64,000 nucleotides of DNA from Bacteroidaceae bacterium (GTDB lineage: Bacteria > Bacteroidota > Bacteroidia > Bacteroidales > Barnesiellaceae_A): assembly GCA_017531985.1 (NCBI GenBank), contig JAFXJY010000019.1, forward strand, positions 65,009-129,008. The letters are read 5' to 3'. The notes beneath the pieces were generated by a model. The model had not been told where the DNA came from and searched no databases. It saw nothing but the letters and a program-made list of their open reading frames with translations. Position numbers and translations under genes: made by a program. Every line of letters starts with the position of its first letter. The first letter of the stretch is position 1. This document shows, piece after piece, positions 36,490 through 44,822 of this stretch.

Positions 36490-36745
36490 CACACAAGGAG
36501 TGGAACTACCCGAGGAGTTACTACCTCTGGTAGAGAAGATGGCAGAGAATGTGCATGAAGTGTGGGCAAAGACTCGCATAGAACAAGGATGGACTTACGG
36601 AGAAGAACGCAATGATGTACTGAAACACCATCCTTGCCTCATCCCCTACGATGAACTACCCGAGGAGGAGCGAGTCTACGATCGAAACACCTCGATACAG
36701 ACGTTGAAACTAATCTTAAAGTTAGGATTTAAGATAACAAAGTAA
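36458..36745 (+). CDS. Small RyR-domain protein
   Basis: 95 residues from the ATG at 36458, overlapping the previous gene by 32 bp in another frame. Almost all of it is one ryanodine-receptor (RyR) repeat: LVEKMAENVHEVWAKTRIEQ, GWTYGEERNDVLKHHPCLIPYDEL in two pieces, then YDRNTSIQTLKLILKLGF. RyR domains in bacteria are thought to bind ligands in signalling or transport proteins, but the ligand is unknown. Overlap with the membrane protein argues that the two products work together in a fixed ratio. Confidence 0.85.
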   Translation: MKKNYQPNPIDTQGVELPEELLPLVEKMAENVHEVWAKTRIEQGWTYGEERNDVLKHHPCLIPYDELPEEERVYDRNTSIQTLKLILKLGFKITK

Positions 36746-36757
36746 TCCCCTATTACA

Positions 36758-36801
36758 CACGTAGGTGAGCCGAATCCACAAGGTTCACTTGCGTGATTTT
36801 T
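36758..36801 (+). terminator. Terminator of RyR operon
   Basis: Imperfect stem 36758-36771 with 36782-36795 (CACG..GGTGA paired with TCACT..CGTG), then ATTTTTT. It overlaps the last codons of the convergent small membrane protein gene. Confidence 0.75.
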
Positions 36802-37075
36802 TCACCTCAATGGCTCGCAACAACGAAAAGACAAAGAAATAGAGTGATGCCCACAAGAAAATGAGCAACAAGGCTGCAAGTGCATAAGCCAACCAAGGTG
36901 CAGCACCCATGCCCAAGTGCAAATATTTCATGACCGTTGTGAACGTGAGCCAGGGACTTACAAAAGTAGTAGACAAAACCACCTTCCCTATCAGAGCTGT
37001 GGTATTAAACAGATAGCAGATAGTCCACCACAAAAGGAATGATAAGATGAGAGAAATGATATAATTACGCTTCAT
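36785..37075 (-). CDS. Small membrane protein of unknown function
   Basis: 96 residues with about three hydrophobic spans (near 8-28, 34-50 and 60-90) and a basic tail (KKSRK). No recognised family. A TACTTTTG -7 box on the minus strand at 37097-37104 lies 22 bp upstream of the ATG and supports expression, although no good -33 box was seen. It is convergent with the RyR gene and divergent from nadE. It could be a small envelope protein; nothing more can be said. Confidence 0.55.
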   Translation of the reverse strand: MKRNYIISLILSFLLWWTICYLFNTTALIGKVVLSTTFVSPWLTFTTVMKYLHLGMGAAPWLAYALAALLLIFLWASLYFFVFSLLRAIEVKKSRK

Positions 37076-37143
37076 TTTTACAAAAATTTAGTAATGCAAA
37101 AGTAATATTTATAAATGATATATGATATATGTATCATTTTTTT

Positions 37144-37151
37144 TATCTTTG
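37144..37151 (+). promoter_or_regulatory. -7 promoter element of nadE
   Basis: TATCTTTG, 31 bp before the ATG at 37182. Since transcription would start near 37156, a start codon at 37122 is excluded. Confidence 0.6.
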
Positions 37152-37181
37152 CGAAACTATGTATTAACACACTTTATCACT

Positions 37182-39113
37182 ATGAGATACGGATTTATCA
37201 AAGTAGCAGCTGCCATCCCCCCCGTAACCGTTGCCGATTGCCGACGCAACGCCGAGGGCATGATAGAGCTTGCACATAAAGCTGCCCACGAGGGCGTGGA
37301 GTGGCTTGTTTTTCCCGAATTATGTATAACAGCCTATACATGTGGCGACTTGTTCAGTCAACGTTTGCTGCTCGACGAGGCAGAGAAAGCACTTGCACAC
37401 TTTATTAACGAGACCAAAGACCTCGACATGGTGTGTGTAGCCGGTGCTCCGGTGCGATGTGATAACCAACTATTCAATTGTGCCATTGTATCGTCTCACG
37501 GCAAGATTCATGGCGTAGTACCCAAGAGCTATCTTCCCGGATATAAGGAGTTTAACGAAGAACGTTGGTTTGCCACAGCTGCCGATGCTTACAGCGATAC
37601 AGTAACCTTATGTGGCCAGACAGCACCCTTGGATGCCCGACAACTCTTCTCGATAGGCGAAGCCAAGTTTGCCATAGAGATATGTGAAGATGTGTGGACT
37701 CCTATTCCACCCAGTTGCCATCATGCACAGAACGGAGCCAACATACTTGTCAACCTCTCGGCCAGCAATGAGCAGATAGGCAAGAACAAATATCTGCGTT
37801 CGCTTATCTCGCAACAGAGTGCAAGGTGCATGAGTGGCTACATCTATGCCTCATCGGGCTTTGGAGAGTCGACAGCCGATCTCGTCTTTGCCGGCAATGC
37901 CTTGGTATATGAGAGTGGAACACTACTTGCTACTGCCGAACGTTTTTGCATCACACCTCAATTGGCTATCAGCGAGATAGATGTCAACCGACTGAATAAC
38001 GAGCGACAAGCCACTACCAGCTTTATGGGAGGTGCAGCAGCATTACGCCGCATACAACCCTATCGCGAGACAATCATCCCCAACATAGGCAAGCATGGTA
38101 TCGAACTCACTCGGCACATCGGTACCTCCCCCTTTGTCCCTACCGATGCCACTGCATTTAACGATGCCTGCGAAGAGGCATTCAACATACAAGTCTCGGC
38201 ACTAATCAAGCGAATATTACACACAGGTACACAATCGCTCGTACTGGGCGTATCGGGAGGACTTGATTCGACATTGGCACTACTGGTATGCGTAGAGGCA
38301 CTGCGTCGTATCGATCGCCCCATGACCGATATTGTGGGGGTAACAATGCCCGGTTTTGGCACATCGGGTCGTACTTACGATAATGCCATCGCCCTAATGA
38401 AAGAATTAGGCATATCGATGCGTGAAATATCAATTGTGCCGGCTGTAAAACAGCACCTTGCCGACCTCGGACACGACATAAACGTACATGACGTGACATA
38501 CGAGAACTCACAAGCACGCGAACGTACACAGATATTGATGGATATTGCCAATCAAACCAATGGAATGGTAATAGGTACAGGAGACCTCTCGGAACTGGCC
38601 TTAGGCTGGGCTACCTACAATGGCGACCACATGTCGATGTATGGTGTTTCGGCAGGTGTACCCAAGACATTAGTAAAAGCACTTGTCGAGTGGGCAGCCC
38701 ACCAGACCGACAACCAAGCCATAAGCAATACGCTGCTCGATGTAGTGGGTACACCCATCAGCCCCGAGCTGACCCCCGCCGATGACAAAGGCAACATCAA
38801 GCAAAAGACCGAAGATCTCGTAGGTCCCTATGAGCTACACGACTTTTTCTTGTACTACACGTTGCAGCACGGATTTAGTCCCACCAAGGTATATTACCTG
38901 GCCTGTCATGCTTTCAAGGATATTCATGACAACGACACAATCAAGAAATGGTTGAGAATATTCTACCGCCGATTCTTCAACAACCAGTTCAAACGCAGTT
39001 GCATGCCCGATGGACCCAAAGTATGCTCAGTAAGCCTGTCGCCTCGCGGCAGCTGGCGTATGCCCAGCGATGCATCATCGGCCATATGGCTTGCCGAATG
39101 TGACACACTGTAA
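37182..39113 (+). CDS. nadE: Glutamine-dependent NAD+ synthetase
   Basis: 643 residues from the ATG at 37182. Last step of NAD biosynthesis: deamido-NAD + glutamine + ATP to NAD. The N-terminal nitrilase-type glutaminase domain shows its Glu-Lys-Cys triad in FPELCITAY, VPKSYLPGYKEF and AIEICEDVW. Ammonia passes to the C-terminal synthetase with the PP-loop GVSGGLDSTLALL near 350 and the YNGDHMSMYGV segment near 485. Full length for the two-domain type. Own promoter and terminator. Confidence 0.95.
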   Translation: MRYGFIKVAAAIPPVTVADCRRNAEGMIELAHKAAHEGVEWLVFPELCITAYTCGDLFSQRLLLDEAEKALAHFINETKDLDMVCVAGAPVRCDNQLFNCAIVSSHGKIHGVVPKSYLPGYKEFNEERWFATAADAYSDTVTLCGQTAPLDARQLFSIGEAKFAIEICEDVWTPIPPSCHHAQNGANILVNLSASNEQIGKNKYLRSLISQQSARCMSGYIYASSGFGESTADLVFAGNALVYESGTLLATAERFCITPQLAISEIDVNRLNNERQATTSFMGGAAALRRIQPYRETIIPNIGKHGIELTRHIGTSPFVPTDATAFNDACEEAFNIQVSALIKRILHTGTQSLVLGVSGGLDSTLALLVCVEALRRIDRPMTDIVGVTMPGFGTSGRTYDNAIALMKELGISMREISIVPAVKQHLADLGHDINVHDVTYENSQARERTQILMDIANQTNGMVIGTGDLSELALGWATYNGDHMSMYGVSAGVPKTLVKALVEWAAHQTDNQAISNTLLDVVGTPISPELTPADDKGNIKQKTEDLVGPYELHDFFLYYTLQHGFSPTKVYYLACHAFKDIHDNDTIKKWLRIFYRRFFNNQFKRSCMPDGPKVCSVSLSPRGSWRMPSDASSAIWLAECDTL

Positions 39114-39161
39114 GAGTCACACTCTCGGCAACGACATAAGATACAACATTAAAAATATATA

Positions 39162-39218
39162 AAGCAAGGGGAAAATTATCGTTTTTCGATAAATAAATAT
39201 TGTTTCCCTTGCTTTTTT
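39162..39218 (+). terminator. Terminator of nadE
   Basis: AAGCAAGGG..AAA pairs with TTT..CCCTTGCTT around an inner loop, then six T. Confidence 0.85.
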
Positions 39219-39266
39219 GATAAATTTGTATTTCCTTTGCAATGACTAAATAAAAAGAGTAAAGAG

Positions 39267-39896
39267 ATGTCAATACAACGCTCGCAATTGAAAATACAGA
39301 TATTAGCCGGAATAACAGCCCTACTACTCATTGTACCCATGTGCAGTGATATAGTATATGGCTTTATCAAAGGATTCAACTCATCGGATATAGTCAGTTA
39401 CGACACCTACCCGATGGGAGTTCCCATTATACCTACCGATTGTGAGAATATAAGCACCATCAATAGTAATATGGGAGAATTGCAAGCCTCCGACATGAAA
39501 CGAGAGACGATGCTTTTCATCCCCGCCCAAGTTACATCACCCGCCATCACAGTATCGAGCAGTATTATCTCATTGATAGCCATAATAATGGCCATCTATT
39601 ACATTGTATCGGTCATCAAGATGGCAACAGTAATCATGCGACAGGGTATCATGAACTCCACCGCATTGAAACAACTTCGCAAGGTATCATACAGCCTGCT
39701 GACAGCTTATATACTCTTTACACTGAGTGCCTACATTCCATTGTGGCATGTAAGCCGGCATCTCACCCTCGAAGGCTACACACTCGCCTTCCCCGACATC
39801 AACGAGAATTTTGTAATCGCTATAACCTTGATATTACTTACCGAAATACTCAATATAGCATTGCAACTAAAAGAAGAACAAGACTTAACCATCTAA
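39267..39896 (+). CDS. DUF2975 membrane protein
   Basis: 209 residues with four hydrophobic spans (about 13-35, 90-115, 140-162 and 180-200), fitting the DUF2975 family of small membrane proteins of unknown function. These are regularly encoded just ahead of a short Xre-type regulator, as here (14 bp gap), so a sensor-regulator or transport-regulator pair is likely. The signal sensed is unknown. Confidence 0.7.
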   Translation: MSIQRSQLKIQILAGITALLLIVPMCSDIVYGFIKGFNSSDIVSYDTYPMGVPIIPTDCENISTINSNMGELQASDMKRETMLFIPAQVTSPAITVSSSIISLIAIIMAIYYIVSVIKMATVIMRQGIMNSTALKQLRKVSYSLLTAYILFTLSAYIPLWHVSRHLTLEGYTLAFPDINENFVIAITLILLTEILNIALQLKEEQDLTI

Positions 39897-39910
39897 CCCA
39901 ATACGAAGAT

Positions 39911-40120
39911 ATGGCTATAATAGTTAACCTCGACGTGATGATGGCTAAGCGTAAGATTTCACTCAACGAGCTATCGGAACGGATAGACATCACACAAGCC
40001 AACTTGTCGATACTGAAAACCGGCAAGGCAAAGGCAATAAGATTTTCGACCCTCGAAGCCATTTGTCGAGAGCTTGAATGTCAGCCGGGCGATCTGCTTG
40101 AATATAGAAAAGAGGAATAG
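39911..40120 (+). CDS. Xre/Cro-type HTH regulator, YozG-like
   Basis: 69 residues from the ATG at 39911. Single helix-turn-helix domain with the recognition segment ISLNELSERIDITQANLSIL and a closing ECQPGDLLEY, typical of the short HTH proteins paired with DUF2975. It probably regulates its own operon. Upstream frame to 39743 overlaps the membrane protein and is not used. Confidence 0.85.
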   Translation: MAIIVNLDVMMAKRKISLNELSERIDITQANLSILKTGKAKAIRFSTLEAICRELECQPGDLLEYRKEE

Positions 40121-40166
40121 AGTAACAAATAATTAACTTAAATACAACACTTAAAAAAGAAGAAAG

Positions 40167-42989
40167 ATGAACGTAAAAGCAATGAAGAGTTTTCTTGTAG
40201 CCGCTATCGTAACACTGGCTATGCCGGTGCTGGCACAAGAACAAAATCCGATGGCACAACCGTTGCCCATCGATGCACAAGTACGTTATGGTGTTCTTGA
40301 CAACGGACTCACTTACTACATCCGTCACAATGAAACACCTAAAAATCGTGCTGAGTTTCACATCGCACAACGAGTAGGTTCGGTACTCGAAGAGGAGAAC
40401 CAACGCGGTCTTGCCCACTTCCTCGAACACATGGCATTCAACGGAACAGGCAACTTCCCCGGCAAGAACATGCTCAACTATCTGGAAGAGAACGGTATCA
40501 AATTTGGTGTCGACATCAATGCCTACACAGGTCTCGATGAAACAGTGTACCGCGTATCGAACGTTCCCACCACTAATCCCGGTCTTGTAGACTCATGTCT
40601 GCTCGTACTGCACGACTGGTCGTGCGACATCTTGTTGCATGATGCCGAAATTGACAACGAACGTGGTGTAATCCACGAAGAGTGGCGTACTCGCAATGAT
40701 GCCAACTGGCGTATCATGGAGAAAGTAATACCCGTGATGTTCCAAGGCAGTCAGTATGCCAACCGTCTGCCCATCGGCACCATGGAAGTTGTTATGAACT
40801 TCCCCTATCAAGACCTTCGCGACTACTACCACAAGTGGTATCGTCCCGACAACCAAGCCATCATCGTGATAGGTGACTTCGATGTAGACAAGATGGAAGC
40901 TCGTGTAAAGGAACTGTTTGGAGGTATCAAGATGCCCGAAAATCCTGCTGAGCGTATCTACCACGAAGTACCCGACAACGATGAACCCATCTATGTAGTA
41001 GGTAGTGATGTAGAAGCAACAACCACCGGTGTGGAAATCTACTTCAAACACGATCCTCTGCCTCGCGAATATCGCGGTACAATGATAGGTGTAGTACAAG
41101 ATTATATCGAAGGTGTTGCCAGCATCATGCTCGGCAATCGTTTCAGCGAAATAACCAACAAGCCCAACGCACCCTTCATCTACGCTTACGGTTACGACAG
41201 CAAGTTCTTTGGTCTTGCATCGACCAAGGATTCCTACACACTGAGTGCCGGTGTTGAAGAAGGTAAAATATTGGAAGGTATGCAAGGTCTCGTACGCGAA
41301 GCCGAACGTGCCGGTCGATATGGATTCACCGCTACTGAGTATGATCGTGCCAAGGCCGACTTGATAGCCAACTACGAAAACCAATACAACGAGCGTAACA
41401 CTCGTCGCAACATCCAATATGCCAACGAATATATCCGCCACTACATCGATGGTGGTTACATTCCCGGTATCGAACTCGAATATCAATTGTTGCAAAGTCT
41501 TGCTCCTCAGATTCCCGTTGAGGCAGTCAACCAATACATCGCCGAAGCCATTACCGACAACAATATCGTTATCTGTGTAACAGGTCCTGAAAAAGAGGGT
41601 GTAAGCTATCCTACTGCCGAAGAAGCCATTGCAGCCATCAAGGCAGTACAAGCCGAGGAGATTGCAGCCTATGTTGATGAAGTAAACAACGAGCCTCTTA
41701 TCTCGAAGGAACTCACTCCCGGTCGTGTAGTAGCTGAGTTGAATGGTGTGCTGGATGGCACTACCGAGTGGATACTCTCGAATGGTGTGAAAGTCGTATT
41801 GAAACAAACCGACTTCAAGGATGACGAAATTATCATGTATGCCGTAAGTGAAGGTGGTAACTCACTCTACTCGGCCGAAGATGCTGCTACACTCAAAGCA
41901 TTCCCCTACCTCTACGAAGCAGGTGGTCTAGGTAACTTCTCACCCACAGCCTTGACCAAGGCTCTCGCAGGAAAGAAAGCCAGCACCGGTCTCGGAGTGA
42001 ACGTTTACGGAGAAGTAGTAAATGGTCAATGTGCCGTTAAGGACCTTGAAACCATGCTCCAACTCGTTCACCTCACCTTTACCGACATACGCAAAGACCA
42101 AGAAATATATGACGTAACGAAGGGTCAATATCAAAGCATCTACGCCAACAATGCATCAAATCCCAAGTTTATATACAGCGATGCATTGCGTAGCACCATG
42201 TACACCAATCCTATATTGGGTATGTTGAAAGCCGAAGATTTCACCGCAGCCGACTATGACCGCATGTTGGCCATTGCCAAGGAGCGTACTGCCAATGCAG
42301 GTGACTTCGTATTCAACTTTGTAGGTTCGTTTGATCCCGAGGTATTGCGTCCTCTTGTTGAAAAATACATTGCCACACTTCCTGCCACACCTGCACGCGA
42401 GACAGTTACCCCCCAAGCACTTGTTGCCAAGGGTGAGGTAATCAACCACTTCTCATTGCCTATGGAAAATCCCGCAGCCAGCGTATATGTTATCTACTCC
42501 GGTATCATGGATTACACTCTGCGTAATGAGATTATGATGGATATGTTCAGCCAAATCATGGACATCGTCTACACCGAGACTATCCGCGAACAAGAAGGTG
42601 GAACATACGGTGTGGGTACACAAGGTTCGTTCAACGACATCAACAACGAGTGGATGTTCCTCTTCGGTTTCGATACCAACGTAGAGAAACAAGCATACCT
42701 CACCGAGCGTGCCAAGGAAGAGTTGATGAAGGTTGTAAACAATGGCGTGCGTGAAGCTGACTTCAACAAGGTGAAAGAGTACATGCTCAAAGAGTATGAC
42801 AACAACCAACGTGAAAACAGCTATTGGATACAAGTACTTGCCAACCACGCTTTGGGCAACAACATCGACACTTACTACAAGTCGACTCTCGAAACAATCA
42901 ATATCAACAGCATCAACTTGTTCTTGAAGAAACTCTTCTTGAACAACGACAACATGATAGAGGTTGTAATGAGTGGCGAAGCCAAGTAA
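40167..42989 (+). CDS. M16 family zinc peptidase (insulinase/pitrilysin type)
   Basis: 940 residues with a signal peptide (about 1-24, ending VLAQ). Exported protease of the two-half pitrilysin architecture. The active half has the inverted zinc motif HFLEHMAFNGTGNFPG near 76-91, with the distal Glu expected about 75 residues on (NERGVIHEEW). The second, inactive half begins near 530. Codon use is highly biased (few rare codons), which suggests high expression. Preceded by a purine-rich AAAAAAGAAGAAAG stretch rather than a Shine-Dalgarno. Substrate peptides unknown. Confidence 0.92.
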   Translation: MNVKAMKSFLVAAIVTLAMPVLAQEQNPMAQPLPIDAQVRYGVLDNGLTYYIRHNETPKNRAEFHIAQRVGSVLEEENQRGLAHFLEHMAFNGTGNFPGKNMLNYLEENGIKFGVDINAYTGLDETVYRVSNVPTTNPGLVDSCLLVLHDWSCDILLHDAEIDNERGVIHEEWRTRNDANWRIMEKVIPVMFQGSQYANRLPIGTMEVVMNFPYQDLRDYYHKWYRPDNQAIIVIGDFDVDKMEARVKELFGGIKMPENPAERIYHEVPDNDEPIYVVGSDVEATTTGVEIYFKHDPLPREYRGTMIGVVQDYIEGVASIMLGNRFSEITNKPNAPFIYAYGYDSKFFGLASTKDSYTLSAGVEEGKILEGMQGLVREAERAGRYGFTATEYDRAKADLIANYENQYNERNTRRNIQYANEYIRHYIDGGYIPGIELEYQLLQSLAPQIPVEAVNQYIAEAITDNNIVICVTGPEKEGVSYPTAEEAIAAIKAVQAEEIAAYVDEVNNEPLISKELTPGRVVAELNGVLDGTTEWILSNGVKVVLKQTDFKDDEIIMYAVSEGGNSLYSAEDAATLKAFPYLYEAGGLGNFSPTALTKALAGKKASTGLGVNVYGEVVNGQCAVKDLETMLQLVHLTFTDIRKDQEIYDVTKGQYQSIYANNASNPKFIYSDALRSTMYTNPILGMLKAEDFTAADYDRMLAIAKERTANAGDFVFNFVGSFDPEVLRPLVEKYIATLPATPARETVTPQALVAKGEVINHFSLPMENPAASVYVIYSGIMDYTLRNEIMMDMFSQIMDIVYTETIREQEGGTYGVGTQGSFNDINNEWMFLFGFDTNVEKQAYLTERAKEELMKVVNNGVREADFNKVKEYMLKEYDNNQRENSYWIQVLANHALGNNIDTYYKSTLETININSINLFLKKLFLNNDNMIEVVMSGEAK

Positions 42990-43013
42990 TAATCGTATAA
43001 ATAATCTTATAGT

Positions 43014-43044
43014 CATGGGAGTGTGTTGTCAACATACTCCCATG
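43014..43044 (+). terminator. Hairpin after M16 peptidase gene
   Basis: Near-perfect 14-15 bp stem (43014-43028 with 43030-43044, CATGGGAGTGTGTTG). No T-run follows, so it may be an mRNA 3' stabiliser with partial read-through into the GH53 gene. Confidence 0.6.
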
Positions 43045-43071
43045 ATGTTATAAAAACACAACAAGCAAAAT

Positions 43072-44202
43072 ATGAAAAATATATTCAATACACTTCTATT
43101 CGCAACATTAGTGTGTCTGTTAAGTGCATGTCAAGAGAAAAAGACTGCCACCGAGCCGGAATTTTGGTTGGGTGCCGACATCAGTTGGATCACAGAGATG
43201 GAAGCCAACGGACACAAATGGTATAACAAAGCGGGTGAAGAACGTGAATGCACAGCACTAATGAAAGAGATGGGACTCAACGCAGTGCGTCTGCGTGTAT
43301 GGGTCGACCCTTCGGCTCATGGCAACTGGTGCAATAAAGAGGACTTGCTGGTAAAGTGTCAACGTGCCAAGGCGTTGGGAATGGCTATCATGGTCGACTT
43401 CCATTATAGCGACTGGTGGGCTGACCCCAACAAGCAAAACATCCCGGCCTCATGGAGCGGACACAGCTACGAGCAGATGAAACAAGACCTCGCCCATCAC
43501 ACCATCGAGGTGTTGCAATATCTCAAAGATAACGGCATAGAGCCTAAGTGGATACAAGTGGGCAACGAGACACGCTTCGGATTTCTGTGGAGTGTAAAGT
43601 CGAACGAATATGGCTGGCCGGAGGTCGATGAGAACGGCAATACCACCATTACCGAGTCAATGGGTCATGCCATACACAACCCCGAGCAATATGCCGGATT
43701 TTTTGCCACAGGCTACGAGGCATGCAAACAAGTATTCCCCGAGGCGATTGTTATAGCACACCTTGACAACGGATTTGACCAAGAATTGTACGACTGGAAC
43801 TTGGGAGTACTCATCGACAATGGTGCTAAATTTGACATGATAGGTATGTCGCTTTATCCTTATTGGGCTATGGAAGGAGGCTACCGCGACGATGCCGCAA
43901 CAACCATAACCGACTGCATCGCCAACATTCGCCATGTGAGTGAGAAGTTTGGCTGCGATGTTATGATCGTAGAGACCGGGTTCTATGTCGACGAAGAACA
44001 ACCCGAAGTATTGGAAGCCGGACGCCAACAACTGGCACGAGTTATCCGTGAAAGCATCAACGAAACCAACGGGCGTTGCAAGGGAGTATTTTATTGGGAA
44101 CCCGAGTGCAAGCCATCACAATACCGCTTAGGGGCATTCACCGAGGACGGACATCCCACCGTTATCATGGATGCTTTTACCGATCAGAGTTTTGAAGAAT
44201 AA
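43072..44202 (+). CDS. GH53 endo-beta-1,4-galactanase, lipoprotein
   Basis: 376 residues with a lipoprotein signal (LLSAC, Cys near 20), so probably held on the envelope. Glycoside hydrolase family 53 cuts beta-1,4-galactan side chains of pectin. The acid/base Glu lies in WIQVGNETRFG near 161-171 and the nucleophile Glu in VMIVETGFY near 300-308; GADISWI and VDFHYSDWWADP are further family marks. No SusC/SusD genes are nearby, so it is not part of a visible polysaccharide-utilisation locus. Followed 6 bp later by an unrelated enzyme gene. Confidence 0.93.
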   Translation: MKNIFNTLLFATLVCLLSACQEKKTATEPEFWLGADISWITEMEANGHKWYNKAGEERECTALMKEMGLNAVRLRVWVDPSAHGNWCNKEDLLVKCQRAKALGMAIMVDFHYSDWWADPNKQNIPASWSGHSYEQMKQDLAHHTIEVLQYLKDNGIEPKWIQVGNETRFGFLWSVKSNEYGWPEVDENGNTTITESMGHAIHNPEQYAGFFATGYEACKQVFPEAIVIAHLDNGFDQELYDWNLGVLIDNGAKFDMIGMSLYPYWAMEGGYRDDAATTITDCIANIRHVSEKFGCDVMIVETGFYVDEEQPEVLEAGRQQLARVIRESINETNGRCKGVFYWEPECKPSQYRLGAFTEDGHPTVIMDAFTDQSFEE

Positions 44203-44208
44203 AACATT

Positions 44209-44679
44209 ATGTCGGAAGAGTTAATCATCGCACAAGGCGATAAGGAGGCAAAGTACAACCTACTCTACACACAAATAGAGTCGCTCACACACAACGAAAA
44301 CGACACGATAGCCAAGATGGCCAACATAGCAGCCATGATACATGCCACGTTCGGTTTTTGGTGGACAGGGTTCTATCGCGTTGTGGGCGAAGAGCTGGTA
44401 TTAGGACCATTCCAAGGACCTCTCGCATGTACACGCATTGCCTACGGCAAAGGTGTGTGCGGTACTGCTTGGAAAGAGAATAGGACACAAGTCGTGTACG
44501 ATGTCGACCTATTTCCGGGTCATATAGCTTGCAGCAGTGCATCAAGAAGCGAAATTGTTATTCCCATACATGACAATACCGGAGAGATAACAGCCCTACT
44601 TGATATTGACAGTGAGCATCTTGGCACATTTGACGAATGCGACCGTATGTGGCTCGAAAAGATAGTAGAATTGTTGTAA
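44209..44679 (+). CDS. msrC: Free methionine-(R)-sulfoxide reductase (GAF domain)
   Basis: 156 residues. Cytosolic GAF-fold enzyme that reduces free methionine-R-sulfoxide with thioredoxin-type electrons. The redox Cys positions are in PLACTRIAYGKGVCGTAW near 74-91 and HIACSSASRSEIVIP near 105-119, and the family's closing ALLDIDSEH is present near 128. Full length for fRMsr. It probably shares the GH53 transcript and has a terminator behind it. Confidence 0.9.
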   Translation: MSEELIIAQGDKEAKYNLLYTQIESLTHNENDTIAKMANIAAMIHATFGFWWTGFYRVVGEELVLGPFQGPLACTRIAYGKGVCGTAWKENRTQVVYDVDLFPGHIACSSASRSEIVIPIHDNTGEITALLDIDSEHLGTFDECDRMWLEKIVELL

Positions 44680-44732
44680 AGATAGAGAATAGTCATTACA
44701 TCGAGCTTATCACATAGCACAAAAATAGAGAG

Positions 44733-44769
44733 GGGCTGTACCAAAATTTTCATTTTGTCACAGCCCTTT
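44733..44769 (+). terminator. Terminator after msrC
   Basis: GGGCTGT at 44733-44739 pairs with ACAGCCC at 44760-44766, with a further AT-rich stem inside, then TTTA. Confidence 0.75.
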
Positions 44770-44787
44770 ATGTATGATTATTTTGCT

Positions 44788-44795
44788 TATCTTTG
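44788..44795 (+). promoter_or_regulatory. -7 promoter element of ygiQ
   Basis: TATCTTTG, 27 bp before the ATG at 44823. It overlaps an alternative TTG start at 44793, which is therefore not used. Confidence 0.6.
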
Positions 44796-44822
44796 TCGGC
44801 AGAATATAGAGTAAATTCGAAT

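Noticed and set aside
40593-41807. 404-codon open frame on the minus strand
   Set aside because: It is antisense to the well-supported M16 peptidase gene, whose biased codon use leaves the opposite frame open. The product has no family features.
43072-44202. Polysaccharide-utilisation locus around the GH53 galactanase
   Set aside because: No SusC/SusD pair, sensor or further glycosidases are found nearby; the neighbours are unrelated housekeeping genes.
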